Both the position numbers and the translations under genes were made by a program. DNA of 64,000 nt from Streptomyces sp. SAI-127 (GTDB lineage: Bacteria; Actinomycetota; Actinomycetes; Streptomycetales; Streptomycetaceae), in assembly GCF_029894425.1 (NCBI RefSeq), contig NZ_JARXYJ010000001.1, positions 7,088,501-7,152,500 on the forward strand, read 5' to 3'. This document shows positions 7,245 to 15,717 of this stretch, in pieces. The notes under the pieces are model-generated. The model was not told the DNA's origin, did no database searches, and worked only from the letters and a program-made list of their open reading frames with translations. How positions within the stretch are numbered: position 1 is the stretch's first letter; every line of letters starts with the position of its first letter.

Positions 7245-9635
7245 GTGGCCACCTTCCTCTATCGGCTCGGCCGGCTGGCGTTCCGGCGACGACGCGTCGT
7301 CGCGATGCTGTGGGTCGCCGTCCTCGCCGCCATCGGCATCGGCGCCATGAGTGCGCCCGGCACCTCCTCCGGGGCCCTGAGCGTTCCGGGCACCCAGTCC
7401 CAGCGGGCGATCGACCTGCTCCAGAAGGAGTTCCCGCAGGCCTCCGCCGACGGCGCCACCGCGCGTGTCGTGTTCGAGGCGCCCAGCGGGCAGAAGCTCA
7501 CCTCCGCCGCCAACAGGACCGAGGTCGAGTCCCTGGTGGCGAGGCTGGAGAAGTCACCGCAGGTCTCGGGCGTCACCGATCCCTTCGCCGACGGCCTGGT
7601 CAGCAGGTCCGGCACCATCGCCTACACCCAGGTGTCCTACAAGGTCGCCCAGGCCGACGTCGGCGCCGCGGCCCACACCGTCCAGACCGACGTCGTCGCC
7701 CAGGGCGAGAAGGCGGGCCTGAAGGTGAGCCTGGGCGGCAACGCCGTCGAGAACAAGGCCACCAGCAAGGCGGCCGAGCTGATCGGCGTGGGGGTCGCCG
7801 CCGTCGTCCTGGTGATCACCTTCGGCTCGATGATCGCGGCCGGACTGCCCCTCCTCACCGCGATCCTCGGGGTGGCCGCGGCCGTCCTGTCGGTCACACT
7901 CGCCACGCACTTCTTCGACCTGGCCTCGTCCTCCACGACCCTGGCACTGATGCTGGGTCTGGCCGTCGCCATCGACTACGCCCTGTTCATCGTCTCCCGC
8001 TACCGCAACGAGATCCGCGACGGCCACGAACCCGAGGAAGCCTGCGGACGTGCCCTGGGCACCGCCGGATCGGCGGTCGTCTTCGCGGGCCTGACCGTGA
8101 TCGTCGCGCTGAGCGGCCTGAGCGTCATCGGCATCGGCATGCTCACCTCCATGGGCCTGGCCTCCGCCTTCGCCGTCGCCGTAGCCGTGATCATCGCGCT
8201 GACCCTGCTGCCCGCCGTGCTCGGCTTCGCCGGTATGCGGATCATGAAGGGCAGGCTGCACACCCGCCGCATGAAGGCGCTGGAGCGCGGCGAGGGCGAG
8301 TCGATGGGCGTGCGCTGGGCGAGGTTCGTCACCCGCAACCCGGTCAAGGTGCTCGTCGTCTCGGTGGCCGGCCTGGCCCTGCTGGCCATCCCCACGATGT
8401 CCCTGAAGATGGCCCTGAACGACGACTCCGGAAAGCCCCCCGGCACCACCCAGCGCATCGCCTACGACACCCTCAGCAAGGGCTTCGGGCCGGGCTTCAA
8501 CGGACCGCTCACCGTGGTCGTCGACGCCCGGGACAGCGACAGTCCCAAGGCCGCCGCCCAGGACGCGTACACCATGCTGAGCAAGCTGGACGATGTCGCG
8601 GCCGTCCGGCCTCCCTCCTTCAACCAGACCGGCGACGTGGCCCTGCTCGGCGCCGTCCCCAAGAGCGCCCCCACCAGTGAGGCCACCAAGGACCTCGTGG
8701 GCGAGATCCGCGACCACGGCGCCGCCCTGCACCAGGACACCGGCGCCGAACTGATGGTCACCGGCCTGACCGCAGTCAACATCGACGTCAGCACCAAGCT
8801 CTCCGACGCCCTCGTGCCCTACCTGGCCATCGTCGTCGGGCTGGCCCTGATCCTGCTCCTGCTGGTCTTCCGGTCGATCGTGATCCCGCTCAAGGCCGCT
8901 CTCGGCTTCCTGCTCAGCGTGGTCTCGACCCTCGGTGTCCTGGTCGCGGTCTTCCAGTGGGGCTGGCTGAAGGACCTCTTCGGCGTCGACCAGACCGGAC
9001 CCATCGTCAGCCTGCTGCCCATCGTGCTGATCGGCGTGGTGTTCGGACTCGCCATGGACTACGAGGTCTTCCTCGTCTCCCGGATGCGGGAGGAGTACGT
9101 CCACGGCGCCGAACCCACACAGGCCATCGTGCAGGGCTTCCGGCACAGCGGCCGGGTGGTCACCGCCGCCGCGGTCATCATGGTCTCCGTCTTCTCCGGA
9201 TTCCTCCTCGACGACGAGGTGCTGATCAAATCCATCGGCCTGGGGCTCGCCGCCGCCGTGTTCTTCGACGCCTTCGTCGTCCGGATGACCATCGTCCCCG
9301 CGGTGATGGCCCTGCTCGGCCACCGCTCCTGGACCCTGCCGGAGTGGCTCGACCGAATCCTGCCGAACGTGGACGTCGAGGGCGAGAAACTGCGCCACGC
9401 TCTCGAAGCCGATCGGGAAGCCGAGCAGACGGACTCCGCGCCCGAACCCGTGCCCGCCGGTGTCGCCGCGACGGTCCACGCAGGATCGGACGACCACGGC
9501 GCCCCCCGGGCCTTCACCGGCGTCCGCACTTCTGACGATACGGAAACGCCGGCACCTGCCCAGCAGGCCGACTCGACGGAGTCGCAGGCACCCGCCCGCA
9601 GGAAGCTGCTGAAGAACCCGATGCGCAGGAGTTGA
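7245..9635 (+). CDS. MMPL/RND-family transporter
   Basis: A 796-residue membrane protein of the MmpL (RND superfamily) type, built as two homologous halves, each with one span, a large extracytoplasmic loop and a five-span bundle. Characteristic stretches are LMLGLAVAIDYALFIVSRYR in half one and GVVFGLAMDYEVFLVSRMRE in half two; the buried Asp-Tyr pairs of the proton relay are present in both. The C-terminal tail (from about residue 710) is polar and low in complexity. GTG 7245 has GGTGGGAG upstream. Such proteins export lipids, siderophores or drugs. A kinase gene follows, separated by a strong hairpin. Confidence 0.9.
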   Translation: MATFLYRLGRLAFRRRRVVAMLWVAVLAAIGIGAMSAPGTSSGALSVPGTQSQRAIDLLQKEFPQASADGATARVVFEAPSGQKLTSAANRTEVESLVARLEKSPQVSGVTDPFADGLVSRSGTIAYTQVSYKVAQADVGAAAHTVQTDVVAQGEKAGLKVSLGGNAVENKATSKAAELIGVGVAAVVLVITFGSMIAAGLPLLTAILGVAAAVLSVTLATHFFDLASSSTTLALMLGLAVAIDYALFIVSRYRNEIRDGHEPEEACGRALGTAGSAVVFAGLTVIVALSGLSVIGIGMLTSMGLASAFAVAVAVIIALTLLPAVLGFAGMRIMKGRLHTRRMKALERGEGESMGVRWARFVTRNPVKVLVVSVAGLALLAIPTMSLKMALNDDSGKPPGTTQRIAYDTLSKGFGPGFNGPLTVVVDARDSDSPKAAAQDAYTMLSKLDDVAAVRPPSFNQTGDVALLGAVPKSAPTSEATKDLVGEIRDHGAALHQDTGAELMVTGLTAVNIDVSTKLSDALVPYLAIVVGLALILLLLVFRSIVIPLKAALGFLLSVVSTLGVLVAVFQWGWLKDLFGVDQTGPIVSLLPIVLIGVVFGLAMDYEVFLVSRMREEYVHGAEPTQAIVQGFRHSGRVVTAAAVIMVSVFSGFLLDDEVLIKSIGLGLAAAVFFDAFVVRMTIVPAVMALLGHRSWTLPEWLDRILPNVDVEGEKLRHALEADREAEQTDSAPEPVPAGVAATVHAGSDDHGAPRAFTGVRTSDDTETPAPAQQADSTESQAPARRKLLKNPMRRS

Positions 9636-9713
9636 CGAGAGCGGGCCGCAGCACCGGCTTCCGCACCGGCTCCTGACGTGGCGGTCGACTCCCACCGGCC
9701 GTCTTCCCCGCCC

Positions 9714-9748
9714 CGCCCGCCGGCCCGATCCCCCCGGGCCGGCGGGCG
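9714..9748 (+). terminator. Strong GC hairpin after the MMPL gene
   Basis: Two perfect 13-bp arms, CGCCCGCCGGCCC (9714-9726) and its complement (9736-9748), enclose a 9-base loop. It lies 78 bp after the MMPL stop and 27 bp before the kinase start. There is no T-run, as is usual for Streptomyces terminators; it could instead dampen readthrough into the kinase gene. Confidence 0.6.
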
Positions 9749-9775
9749 GCCCGACCTTGCGAAGGGCCAACCCCC

Positions 9776-11086
9776 GTGCCCGCACCGAGTGCCCCCGCTC
9801 CCGCCCCACGCCCGGACGAGCGCCAGTTCCTCCAGGCCCTGACGAGCGATCCCGAGCAGCGGGTGATCGCGTCGGCGGCCTCCCGGCTCGCCTCGTGGCG
9901 GCGGGCCGACCGGGCCCACCCCTGGGCCCGGCGGTGGGCGATGCCGGTCTTCTGCTTCGCGGTCGGCAGCGACGCCTACGTCAATCCCCACAACGTCAGC
10001 GACCCCCAGCTGCCGATCGTCCTCGCCTTCTGCGTCCCGCTGCTGTGGCGGGAGCGGCGTCCCATGCTGATCTTCGCCCTCACCACGGCCGTCTCGATCG
10101 TGTCCCTTCCTCTCGGTGTGCTGACAGGCGCAGAGTTCGCCAGGGTGATCGCCCTCTTCAACGTCGGCCGGCACTGCACCCCACGCCGACTGGCGGTCGC
10201 CACCGGCGTCACTCTCGTGCAACTCGTCGCATGGGCCTACTTCTTCTGGCGCGGCCGGCAACTGGAGTACGTCACGCGTCCGGAGCCCGTGACCTTGATG
10301 GTGATGGTCGCCGTGGCGGCGTTCGCGGCACTGGGCCTGCTCCTGCGGCTGGCCTACGCCTACATCGACGCACTCAAGAAACAGCGCGACCAGCAGTCCC
10401 GGCTCGCCACCGCACAGGAACGCGCCCGCGTCTCCCGCGAGATGCACGACATCCTCGGCCACACCCTCGCCGTCATCGTCGGTCTCGCCGACGGCGCCGC
10501 CGCTCTCGCCGAGGCCAAGCCCGAACGCGGCGCCCAGACCCTCCGCATCATCGGCGTCAGCGGCCGCGACGCCCTGGCCGAACTGCGCCGCCTGCTCGCC
10601 GTCATCGGCGACGACCAGGACGGCAGGGACGGCTCACACGACGTCCCACTCGCCCCGCAACCCGGCCTCGCAGACCTCGACGCGCTGCTCGACCGGGTCC
10701 GCGCCGCCGGCCCCGCCGTCGCCCTGCACGCGCACGGCGACCTCACCGGTCTGGCCCCCGGACTCCAGCTCTCCGTCTACCGCATCATCCAGGAGGCCCT
10801 GACCAACACCGTCAAGTACGCCGCCTACGACACCTCGGTCCACGTCTCGATCGCCGCCGACCCCGACACCGTGCGCCTCACCGTCGAGGACACCGGCCCG
10901 CCCCGCACCCCACGTGCCCGGCGCGGCCCCGCCGGCGGCGGCCGGGGCCTGGTCGGTATGCGCGAGCGCGCCGCCCTCTACCGGGGCGAGGTCACCGCCG
11001 GCCCCAACCCGCACGGCGGCTGGACCGTCCACGCCGTCCTCATCCCCAACGCGCCGGCCAACTCCCTGGAGCAACGCCCCGCGTGA
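9776..11086 (+). CDS. Two-component sensor histidine kinase (NarL/HisKA_3 type), copy 1
   Basis: A 436-residue kinase: hydrophobic spans at about 55-195, the HisKA_3 dimerisation helix with the phosphorylated His224 (REMHDILGHTLAVIVG), and a HATPase_c domain with the N box (IIQEALTNTVKYA) and G box (GRGLVGMRERAALY). GTG 9776 is preceded by GCGAAGGG, the same leader spacing as in copy 2. No response regulator follows; an SGNH hydrolase is next. The kinase at 12306 is a close paralogue with the same length and near-identical His box, so both may signal to the one regulator at 13622. Confidence 0.9.
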   Translation: MPAPSAPAPAPRPDERQFLQALTSDPEQRVIASAASRLASWRRADRAHPWARRWAMPVFCFAVGSDAYVNPHNVSDPQLPIVLAFCVPLLWRERRPMLIFALTTAVSIVSLPLGVLTGAEFARVIALFNVGRHCTPRRLAVATGVTLVQLVAWAYFFWRGRQLEYVTRPEPVTLMVMVAVAAFAALGLLLRLAYAYIDALKKQRDQQSRLATAQERARVSREMHDILGHTLAVIVGLADGAAALAEAKPERGAQTLRIIGVSGRDALAELRRLLAVIGDDQDGRDGSHDVPLAPQPGLADLDALLDRVRAAGPAVALHAHGDLTGLAPGLQLSVYRIIQEALTNTVKYAAYDTSVHVSIAADPDTVRLTVEDTGPPRTPRARRGPAGGGRGLVGMRERAALYRGEVTAGPNPHGGWTVHAVLIPNAPANSLEQRPA

Positions 11087-11152
11087 CCGCGGAACGGCCC
11101 GCACACGGAATGCCCCGCCATCCAGCACCGCCACGACGACAGGAGAAAACCC

Positions 11153-12088
11153 ATGGGAGCGTATGCACGCGCAGCTCTGGCCGGGATCGTGAGCTGCGGC
11201 GTTCTGCTCACCGCCGTCCTCATCGGACGGCCGGACGGCAACCACGACAGCTCCCAGGACGAGCGACCGCAGCCCGGGCCCTACGTCGCTCTCGGCGACT
11301 CCTACACCTCCGGCCCGAGGATCCCCCGGCAAACCGGGACACCGGCCGGCTGCGACCGCTCCGACCACAACTACCCCGCACTCGTGGCACGCCACCTCGG
11401 CGTGCCGGCTGCCGACTTCCATGACGTCAGTTGCAGCGGCGCCACCGTCATCGCCCTCACCGCCCCGCAGAAGACGTCCAACGGCACCAACCCCGCCCAG
11501 CTCTCGGCCCTCTCGAAGCGGACCCGGCTGGTCACCCTCGGCATCGGCGGCAACGACATCGGCTTCGCCTCGACGGTCACGAGATGCGTCACGATGGGTG
11601 CGATGTACCGCGCGACCGGCAGCGGCCGCCTCTTCTCCGACGACGCGCCCTGCGAGAAGCAGTACGTCGACGGCGGCACCGACGAAGTGAAACAGAAGAT
11701 CCGGGCAACCGGCCGAACGCTCTCCGCGGCGCTGGCCGAGATCGCACGGCGCGCGCCGAAGGCCCGGGTCTACGTCGTCGGCTATCCGGCGATCCTGCCC
11801 GCCGAAGGGAAGGGCTGCGGCAGGGAGCTCCCCCTCGCGCCCGGCGACGCGAGCTACCTGCACGACAAGGGGGAGCAGCTCAACACCATGCTGCACGAGC
11901 AGGCCGAGGCCGCCGGAGCGACGTACGTCGACACCTACTCCCCGTCCGTCGGCCACGACGCCTGCTCCGCGCGGAAAACCCGCTGGATAGAGCCCCTCCG
12001 GCCCAGCAGCCCGGCCGCCGCCGTCCACCCGAACGCGCACGGCGAGCAGGGCATAGCCGACGCCGTGCTCCGCACGCTCGCCTCATAG
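11153..12088 (+). CDS. Secreted SGNH/GDSL-type esterase/lipase
   Basis: A 311-residue enzyme with an N-terminal signal peptide or anchor (residues 1-25) and all SGNH blocks: GDSYTSG (nucleophile Ser), CSGAT, GIGGNDIGF (oxyanion Asn) and HPNAHG (catalytic His). Several cysteines fit the disulphides of Streptomyces extracellular lipases of the S. coelicolor/S. rimosus type. It is predicted to cleave esters outside the membrane. It lies between two paralogous kinases; since MMPL proteins move lipids, a joint envelope-lipid role is possible but inferred. A GGAG-like site precedes ATG 11153. Confidence 0.88.
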   Translation: MGAYARAALAGIVSCGVLLTAVLIGRPDGNHDSSQDERPQPGPYVALGDSYTSGPRIPRQTGTPAGCDRSDHNYPALVARHLGVPAADFHDVSCSGATVIALTAPQKTSNGTNPAQLSALSKRTRLVTLGIGGNDIGFASTVTRCVTMGAMYRATGSGRLFSDDAPCEKQYVDGGTDEVKQKIRATGRTLSAALAEIARRAPKARVYVVGYPAILPAEGKGCGRELPLAPGDASYLHDKGEQLNTMLHEQAEAAGATYVDTYSPSVGHDACSARKTRWIEPLRPSSPAAAVHPNAHGEQGIADAVLRTLAS

Positions 12089-12109
12089 CAGCCGCCAGGA
12101 GCATGAACG

Positions 12110-12125
12110 TAGTACTCCGGTACCG
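12110..12125. promoter_or_regulatory. Inverted repeat upstream of kinase copy 2
   Basis: TAGTAC-TCCG-GTACCG keeps the left arm, spacer length and GTAC core of the repeat in front of the MMPL gene (7106-7121). It lies in the 217-bp gap before the kinase/regulator operon, where an autoregulatory operator is expected. The rest of the gap holds no gene. Confidence 0.45.
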
Positions 12126-12305
12126 GCCGGCGTCGCCGTATTCCCGCCCACAGTGCCGTGGCGCCCGTCGATACCGCTTCTAGGGTGAGGTCCGGGCCCG
12201 GCAGGCCCGTCCACACAAGACCTCTTACGATCACGGAAGAGCGATCGGTCCCGGTCGGCGCTCTGCCCCAGGCGCCGCCCGCCCGCACCGCGAAGGGCAC
12301 AGACC

Positions 12306-13625
12306 TTGACCCCCACGCCCCCACACGATTCCCGGCCCGAGCTGCCCGAGGCACTGACGAACGATGCCGAGCAGCGTGTGATCGTGTCGATCATCGCGTG
12401 GCTGTCGTCCTGGCGGTGGGCGGACCGGACCCACCCCCGGGTCCGGAGGTGGGGCGTACCGCTGTTCTGCGCCGTCCTGGGACTGCCGTCCGTACTCGAT
12501 CCCGTCGGCGGATCCGGGGTCGCCGAAGAGCTGGTCCTCACCGTCGCCGTGGCCGTGCCGCTGCTGTGGCGGGAGCGCAGGCCCATGCTGGTCTTCGCGC
12601 TCATCACCGCCACCGCCGTGCTGATGGCCTCCACCGGGTCTCTCCACGGTGCCAACGCCAGTGCCGACGTCGCCCGCATCGTGGCCCTGTTCAACGTCGG
12701 CCGCTTCGCCACCCCCGGCCGGCTGCTCATCGCCGTCGCCGTCTCCCTGGTGCAACTGGTGGCCTGGGCCGCCACGCTCTGGAGCGACGGCCGGCCGGCG
12801 TACGCCACCCGGCCGGAAATCCTCATCCTGCTGGGGGTGGTGACGGTGACGGCCATCGCCGGTCTCGGTCTCGCCACCCGCCTGGTCAACGTCGTCATCG
12901 CCGCCCTGCAGAAGGAGAAGGACCAGCAGGCCCGCCTCGCCGTCGCCCAGGAACGCGCCCGCGTCTCCAAGGAGATGCACGACATCCTCGGCCACACCCT
13001 GGCCGTGATCGTCGGTCTGGCCGACGGCGCCGCGGGCCTGACCGAGGCGAAGCCGCACCGCGGTGCCGAGACCCTGCGGATCATCGCCGGCAGCGGCCGC
13101 AGCGCCCTCGCCGAACTGCGCCGCCTCCTCGCCGTCATCGGCGACGAGGCCGACCGGCCGCATGATGCCCCGCTCGCCCCGCAGCCCGGTTTGGCCGACC
13201 TCGATCCGCTGATCGAACGTGTCCGCGCGGCAGGTACGGCCGTCACCCTCAGCACCGACGGCGACCTCACCGCACTGGCCCCGGGCCTTCAGCTCGCCGT
13301 CTACCGCATCGTCCAGGAAGCCCTCACCAACACCCTCAAGTACGCCGCCGCCGACACCTCCGTCAGCGTCCGGGTGGCCGTCGGTTCCGACACGGTCCAC
13401 GTCGATGTCGAGGACACCGGCCCCCCGCGCACACCCCGGTCCCGCAGACGGGGCACCGGAAGCGGTCGCGGTCTGGTCGGTATGCGCGAGCGCGCGGCCA
13501 TCTACCAGGGCCGGGTCACCGCCGGGCCCAACCGCGAAGGCGGCTGGAGCGTCCACGCGCGTCTCCTGACCGCCCCGCCCGTCAAAACGACCCCAACGGC
13601 AACAAGGGAGCACCCCCGCACATGA
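12306..13625 (+). CDS. Two-component sensor histidine kinase (NarL/HisKA_3 type), copy 2
   Basis: A 439-residue paralogue of the kinase at 9776: multi-span N-terminal sensor region (about 45-200), His225 in KEMHDILGHTLAVIVGLADG, N box IVQEALTNTLKYA and G box GRGLVGMRERAAIY. The start is a TTG (12306) with GAAGGG eight bases upstream, matching the leader of copy 1. The stop overlaps the start of the response regulator gene (ATGA), so the pair is translationally coupled. Confidence 0.9.
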   Translation: MTPTPPHDSRPELPEALTNDAEQRVIVSIIAWLSSWRWADRTHPRVRRWGVPLFCAVLGLPSVLDPVGGSGVAEELVLTVAVAVPLLWRERRPMLVFALITATAVLMASTGSLHGANASADVARIVALFNVGRFATPGRLLIAVAVSLVQLVAWAATLWSDGRPAYATRPEILILLGVVTVTAIAGLGLATRLVNVVIAALQKEKDQQARLAVAQERARVSKEMHDILGHTLAVIVGLADGAAGLTEAKPHRGAETLRIIAGSGRSALAELRRLLAVIGDEADRPHDAPLAPQPGLADLDPLIERVRAAGTAVTLSTDGDLTALAPGLQLAVYRIVQEALTNTLKYAAADTSVSVRVAVGSDTVHVDVEDTGPPRTPRSRRRGTGSGRGLVGMRERAAIYQGRVTAGPNREGGWSVHARLLTAPPVKTTPTATREHPRT

Positions 13626-14278
13626 CCACCGTGCTCATCGTCGACGACCAGGCCCTGCAACGCCTCGGCTTCAGCATGCTCCTGGAACAGCACCCCGACC
13701 TCACCCTCATCGGCGAGGCCACCCACGGTGCCGAAGCCGTCCGCAAGGCCGCCGAGCTCAAACCCGACGTCGTCCTCATGGACGTCCGTATGCCCGGCAT
13801 GGACGGCATCGAGGCCACCAGACGCATCGTCGAGTCCGGCGGCCGCTCCCGCATCCTGGTCCTGACCACCTTCGACCTCGACGAATACGCCTACGACGCC
13901 CTGCGCGCCGGAGCCTCCGGGTTCCTGCTGAAAGACGCCATGCCCGACGAACTCGTCGCCGGGATCCGCGCGGTGGCCGCCGGGGACGCCGTCATCTCGC
14001 CCGGTCTGACCCGCAAGCTCATCGATGCCTTCGGCAGCCGTCTGCCCGGTCACACGCCCGAACAGCAACGTCAGCTGGCCCGCCTCACCAACCGCGAACG
14101 CGAGGTGCTCACCGCCGTCGCGACCGGCTGGAGCAACACCGAGATCGCCGAACGCCTCTCCCTCGCCGAGTCCACCGTCAAGTCACACGTGAGCAGCATC
14201 CTCACCAAGATCGGAGTCCGGGACCGGGTCCAAGCGGTGATCTTCGCCTACGACACCGGTCTCGTCCGACCTGCTTGA
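13622..14278 (+). CDS. NarL/LuxR-type response regulator
   Basis: A 218-residue regulator with a receiver domain (acidic Asp8/Asp9, phosphorylated Asp54 in LMDVRMPGMDG, Lys in LLKDAMPDE) and a C-terminal LuxR helix-turn-helix (LTNREREVLTAVATGWSNTE, then IAERLSLAESTVKSHVSSIL). It overlaps its kinase by 4 bp. Likely targets are the two TAGTAC dyads upstream of the MMPL gene and of its own operon. Its 3' end overlaps the convergent DedA gene by 96 bp. Confidence 0.92.
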   Translation: MTTVLIVDDQALQRLGFSMLLEQHPDLTLIGEATHGAEAVRKAAELKPDVVLMDVRMPGMDGIEATRRIVESGGRSRILVLTTFDLDEYAYDALRAGASGFLLKDAMPDELVAGIRAVAAGDAVISPGLTRKLIDAFGSRLPGHTPEQQRQLARLTNREREVLTAVATGWSNTEIAERLSLAESTVKSHVSSILTKIGVRDRVQAVIFAYDTGLVRPA

Positions 14279-14863
14279 CCATGTTCGCCACAGCAGGGCG
14301 CCCCCGATCACCACCAGAGCCACCAGGGCGAGGGCAGGGCCGCCGAGGGTGAGGACGCGCTGGAGAGAGGTCGCGGCGGCATATCCGACACCCGCTTCAG
14401 CCGTGGCCCACACACAGGCGGCGAGGACGCTGTACGGGGCGATGCGGCGGTAGGGCAGGCGGGCGACGCCCGCGGAGTGCGGGGCGAGGGTGCGCACCAC
14501 CGGCAGGAAGCGGGCCAGGAAGACCGCCCGGCCGCCGTGGCGCGTCATCAGCGTCTCGGCCTGCTGCCAGGCGGCGCCCGGTATCCGACGGCCCATCGGG
14601 CCTCCGCGCAGCCGGTCACCGAGATACCTGCCGGTGCGGTGGGCGAGAAAGTCCCCCGCCATCACGGCTCCGGCCGCGGCGGCGATGACGAGGGGAAGGC
14701 TGATGTGGCCGGTGCGGGCCAGTGCGCCGGCAGTCAGGAGCAGAGTCAGCGTGGGGATGAAGGCGCCGATGAGAAGGACCGACTCGGCCAGGACGGCGGC
14801 GGTCACCACCGCGTACGCCGCGGTCGGTGGGAGGCCGCCGAGGATGTCGGACAGCGCGTTCAC
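14183..14863 (-). CDS. DedA family membrane protein
   Basis: A 226-residue polytopic protein with DedA features: the re-entrant region (LIGAFIPTLTLLLTAGALA), the GDFLAHRTGRYLGD segment and the R-F-x-P motif (HGGRAVFLARFLPVVRTLAP). DedA proteins are needed for membrane homeostasis and probably move phospholipids between leaflets. Its ATG overlaps the stop of the upstream methyltransferase by 4 bp, so the two form an operon, which suggests a phospholipid job. The long convergent overlap with the regulator gene (96 bp) means the C-terminal ~30 residues are less certain. Confidence 0.85.
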   Translation of the reverse strand: MNALSDILGGLPPTAAYAVVTAAVLAESVLLIGAFIPTLTLLLTAGALARTGHISLPLVIAAAAGAVMAGDFLAHRTGRYLGDRLRGGPMGRRIPGAAWQQAETLMTRHGGRAVFLARFLPVVRTLAPHSAGVARLPYRRIAPYSVLAACVWATAEAGVGYAAATSLQRVLTLGGPALALVALVVIGGALLWRTWSSRSDETGVVGEDHRLDPVPDSDLGEDAAHV

Positions 14864-15585
14864 CGCCTCGCCCCGTCGAACTGCGGCTCAGAGTGCTCCG
14901 CGGAGAGAAGGGGACGTTGCAGGTGCCAGACGCAGGCGGGGGGCAGGTTGGCCCATACCGTCCAGCAGCCCGTGGCGTACGTCCGCTGGTAGGCGGCCAT
15001 GATCTCGTCGACGGCGGCGTGCCGGCGGGCCTCGGCTCGCGATGCCGTCAGGGCGCGGGCCTTGCGGGTGCCGAGATAGGCGAAGTAGGTCAGCGTTCCG
15101 CCGGGGTGGAGGAGCTCCAGGTAGCGGGCCATGATGCGCTCGACCTGCGCGGGCGTGAAGTTGGTCAGCGGCAGCCCCGAGACGATCACGTCGTACCGCT
15201 GGTCGGTGTCGAGCTGCTCGACGTAGGTCTGATGCACGGTCACCTGGGCCGGCCTGGCCGCCAGATGCGGGTGCGCGGTGACGAGGTGGCGCAGTCGTGC
15301 GGCGAAACGGGGGTTGGCCTCGACGATGTCCAGCCGGCTGCCGCGGGACAGCTGAGGGATCAGGGCCCGGGTGACCGGACCGGTGCCGGCACCGGCTTCC
15401 AGGACCGCCAGCGGGCGGGGCGCCTGAGCCCGAACCGGCTCGGTGAGTGCACGGGCCAGGGCCGTGCCGCTGGGGGCTATGGCGCCCGTGGTGCGCAGAT
15501 CACGGGCCGCTTCGATCAGGAACATCCAGCCTTCGGCGTTGCGCTGCGCCAGGACACGGTCGTGGGAGGTGGTCCAGTCGTTCAT
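14860..15585 (-). CDS. SAM-dependent methyltransferase, phospholipid N-methyltransferase-like
   Basis: A 241-residue class I methyltransferase with the SAM-binding motif LEAGAGTGPVTRAL, acidic motif DIVEANPRFAARLR and the later VSGLPLTNF segment, which resembles PmtA-type phospholipid methyltransferases and KsgA-like folds. It is cytoplasmic with no signal. The coupled DedA gene supports a membrane-lipid role, but the substrate is inferred. A -10-like TAGCGT ends 7 bases before the ATG, which suggests a leaderless transcript. It diverges from a kinase/regulator operon. Confidence 0.75.
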   Translation of the reverse strand: MNDWTTSHDRVLAQRNAEGWMFLIEAARDLRTTGAIAPSGTALARALTEPVRAQAPRPLAVLEAGAGTGPVTRALIPQLSRGSRLDIVEANPRFAARLRHLVTAHPHLAARPAQVTVHQTYVEQLDTDQRYDVIVSGLPLTNFTPAQVERIMARYLELLHPGGTLTYFAYLGTRKARALTASRAEARRHAAVDEIMAAYQRTYATGCWTVWANLPPACVWHLQRPLLSAEHSEPQFDGARR

Positions 15586-15642
15586 GGAATCGACGCTAGA
15601 AAGCCGCGTCCGGCATTGGATCGGCCGTTCTGCGACGGCATG

Positions 15643-15660
15643 CCCCTACGAAAGTAGGGG
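15643..15660. promoter_or_regulatory. Palindrome in the divergent kinase/methyltransferase promoter region
   Basis: CCCCTAC-GAAA-GTAGGGG has perfect 7-bp arms and a 4-base spacer. It is placed between the two divergent starts (15585 minus, 15718 plus), where an autoregulatory operator for the NarL-type regulator at 16860 would sit. TAGCGT (minus) and TAGCAT (plus, 15705-15710) look like -10 boxes placed just before the respective start codons. Confidence 0.5.
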
Positions 15661-15717
15661 GTGAGCATCGTAGATCGCCGGACGGAACGGCACACGGGTC
15701 TGCCTAGCATGGGCCCG

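Noticed and set aside
9714..9748. Attachment site or integron end
   Set aside because: The perfect 13-bp inverted repeat lies between two same-strand genes with no integrase nearby; a terminator is the simpler reading.
7554..9809. 751-residue open frame opposite the MMPL gene
   Set aside because: The MMPL frame matches a known family along its length; the opposite frame is very rich in His/Asp/Gly/Gln, as expected for antisense of GC-rich codons, with no recognisable domain.
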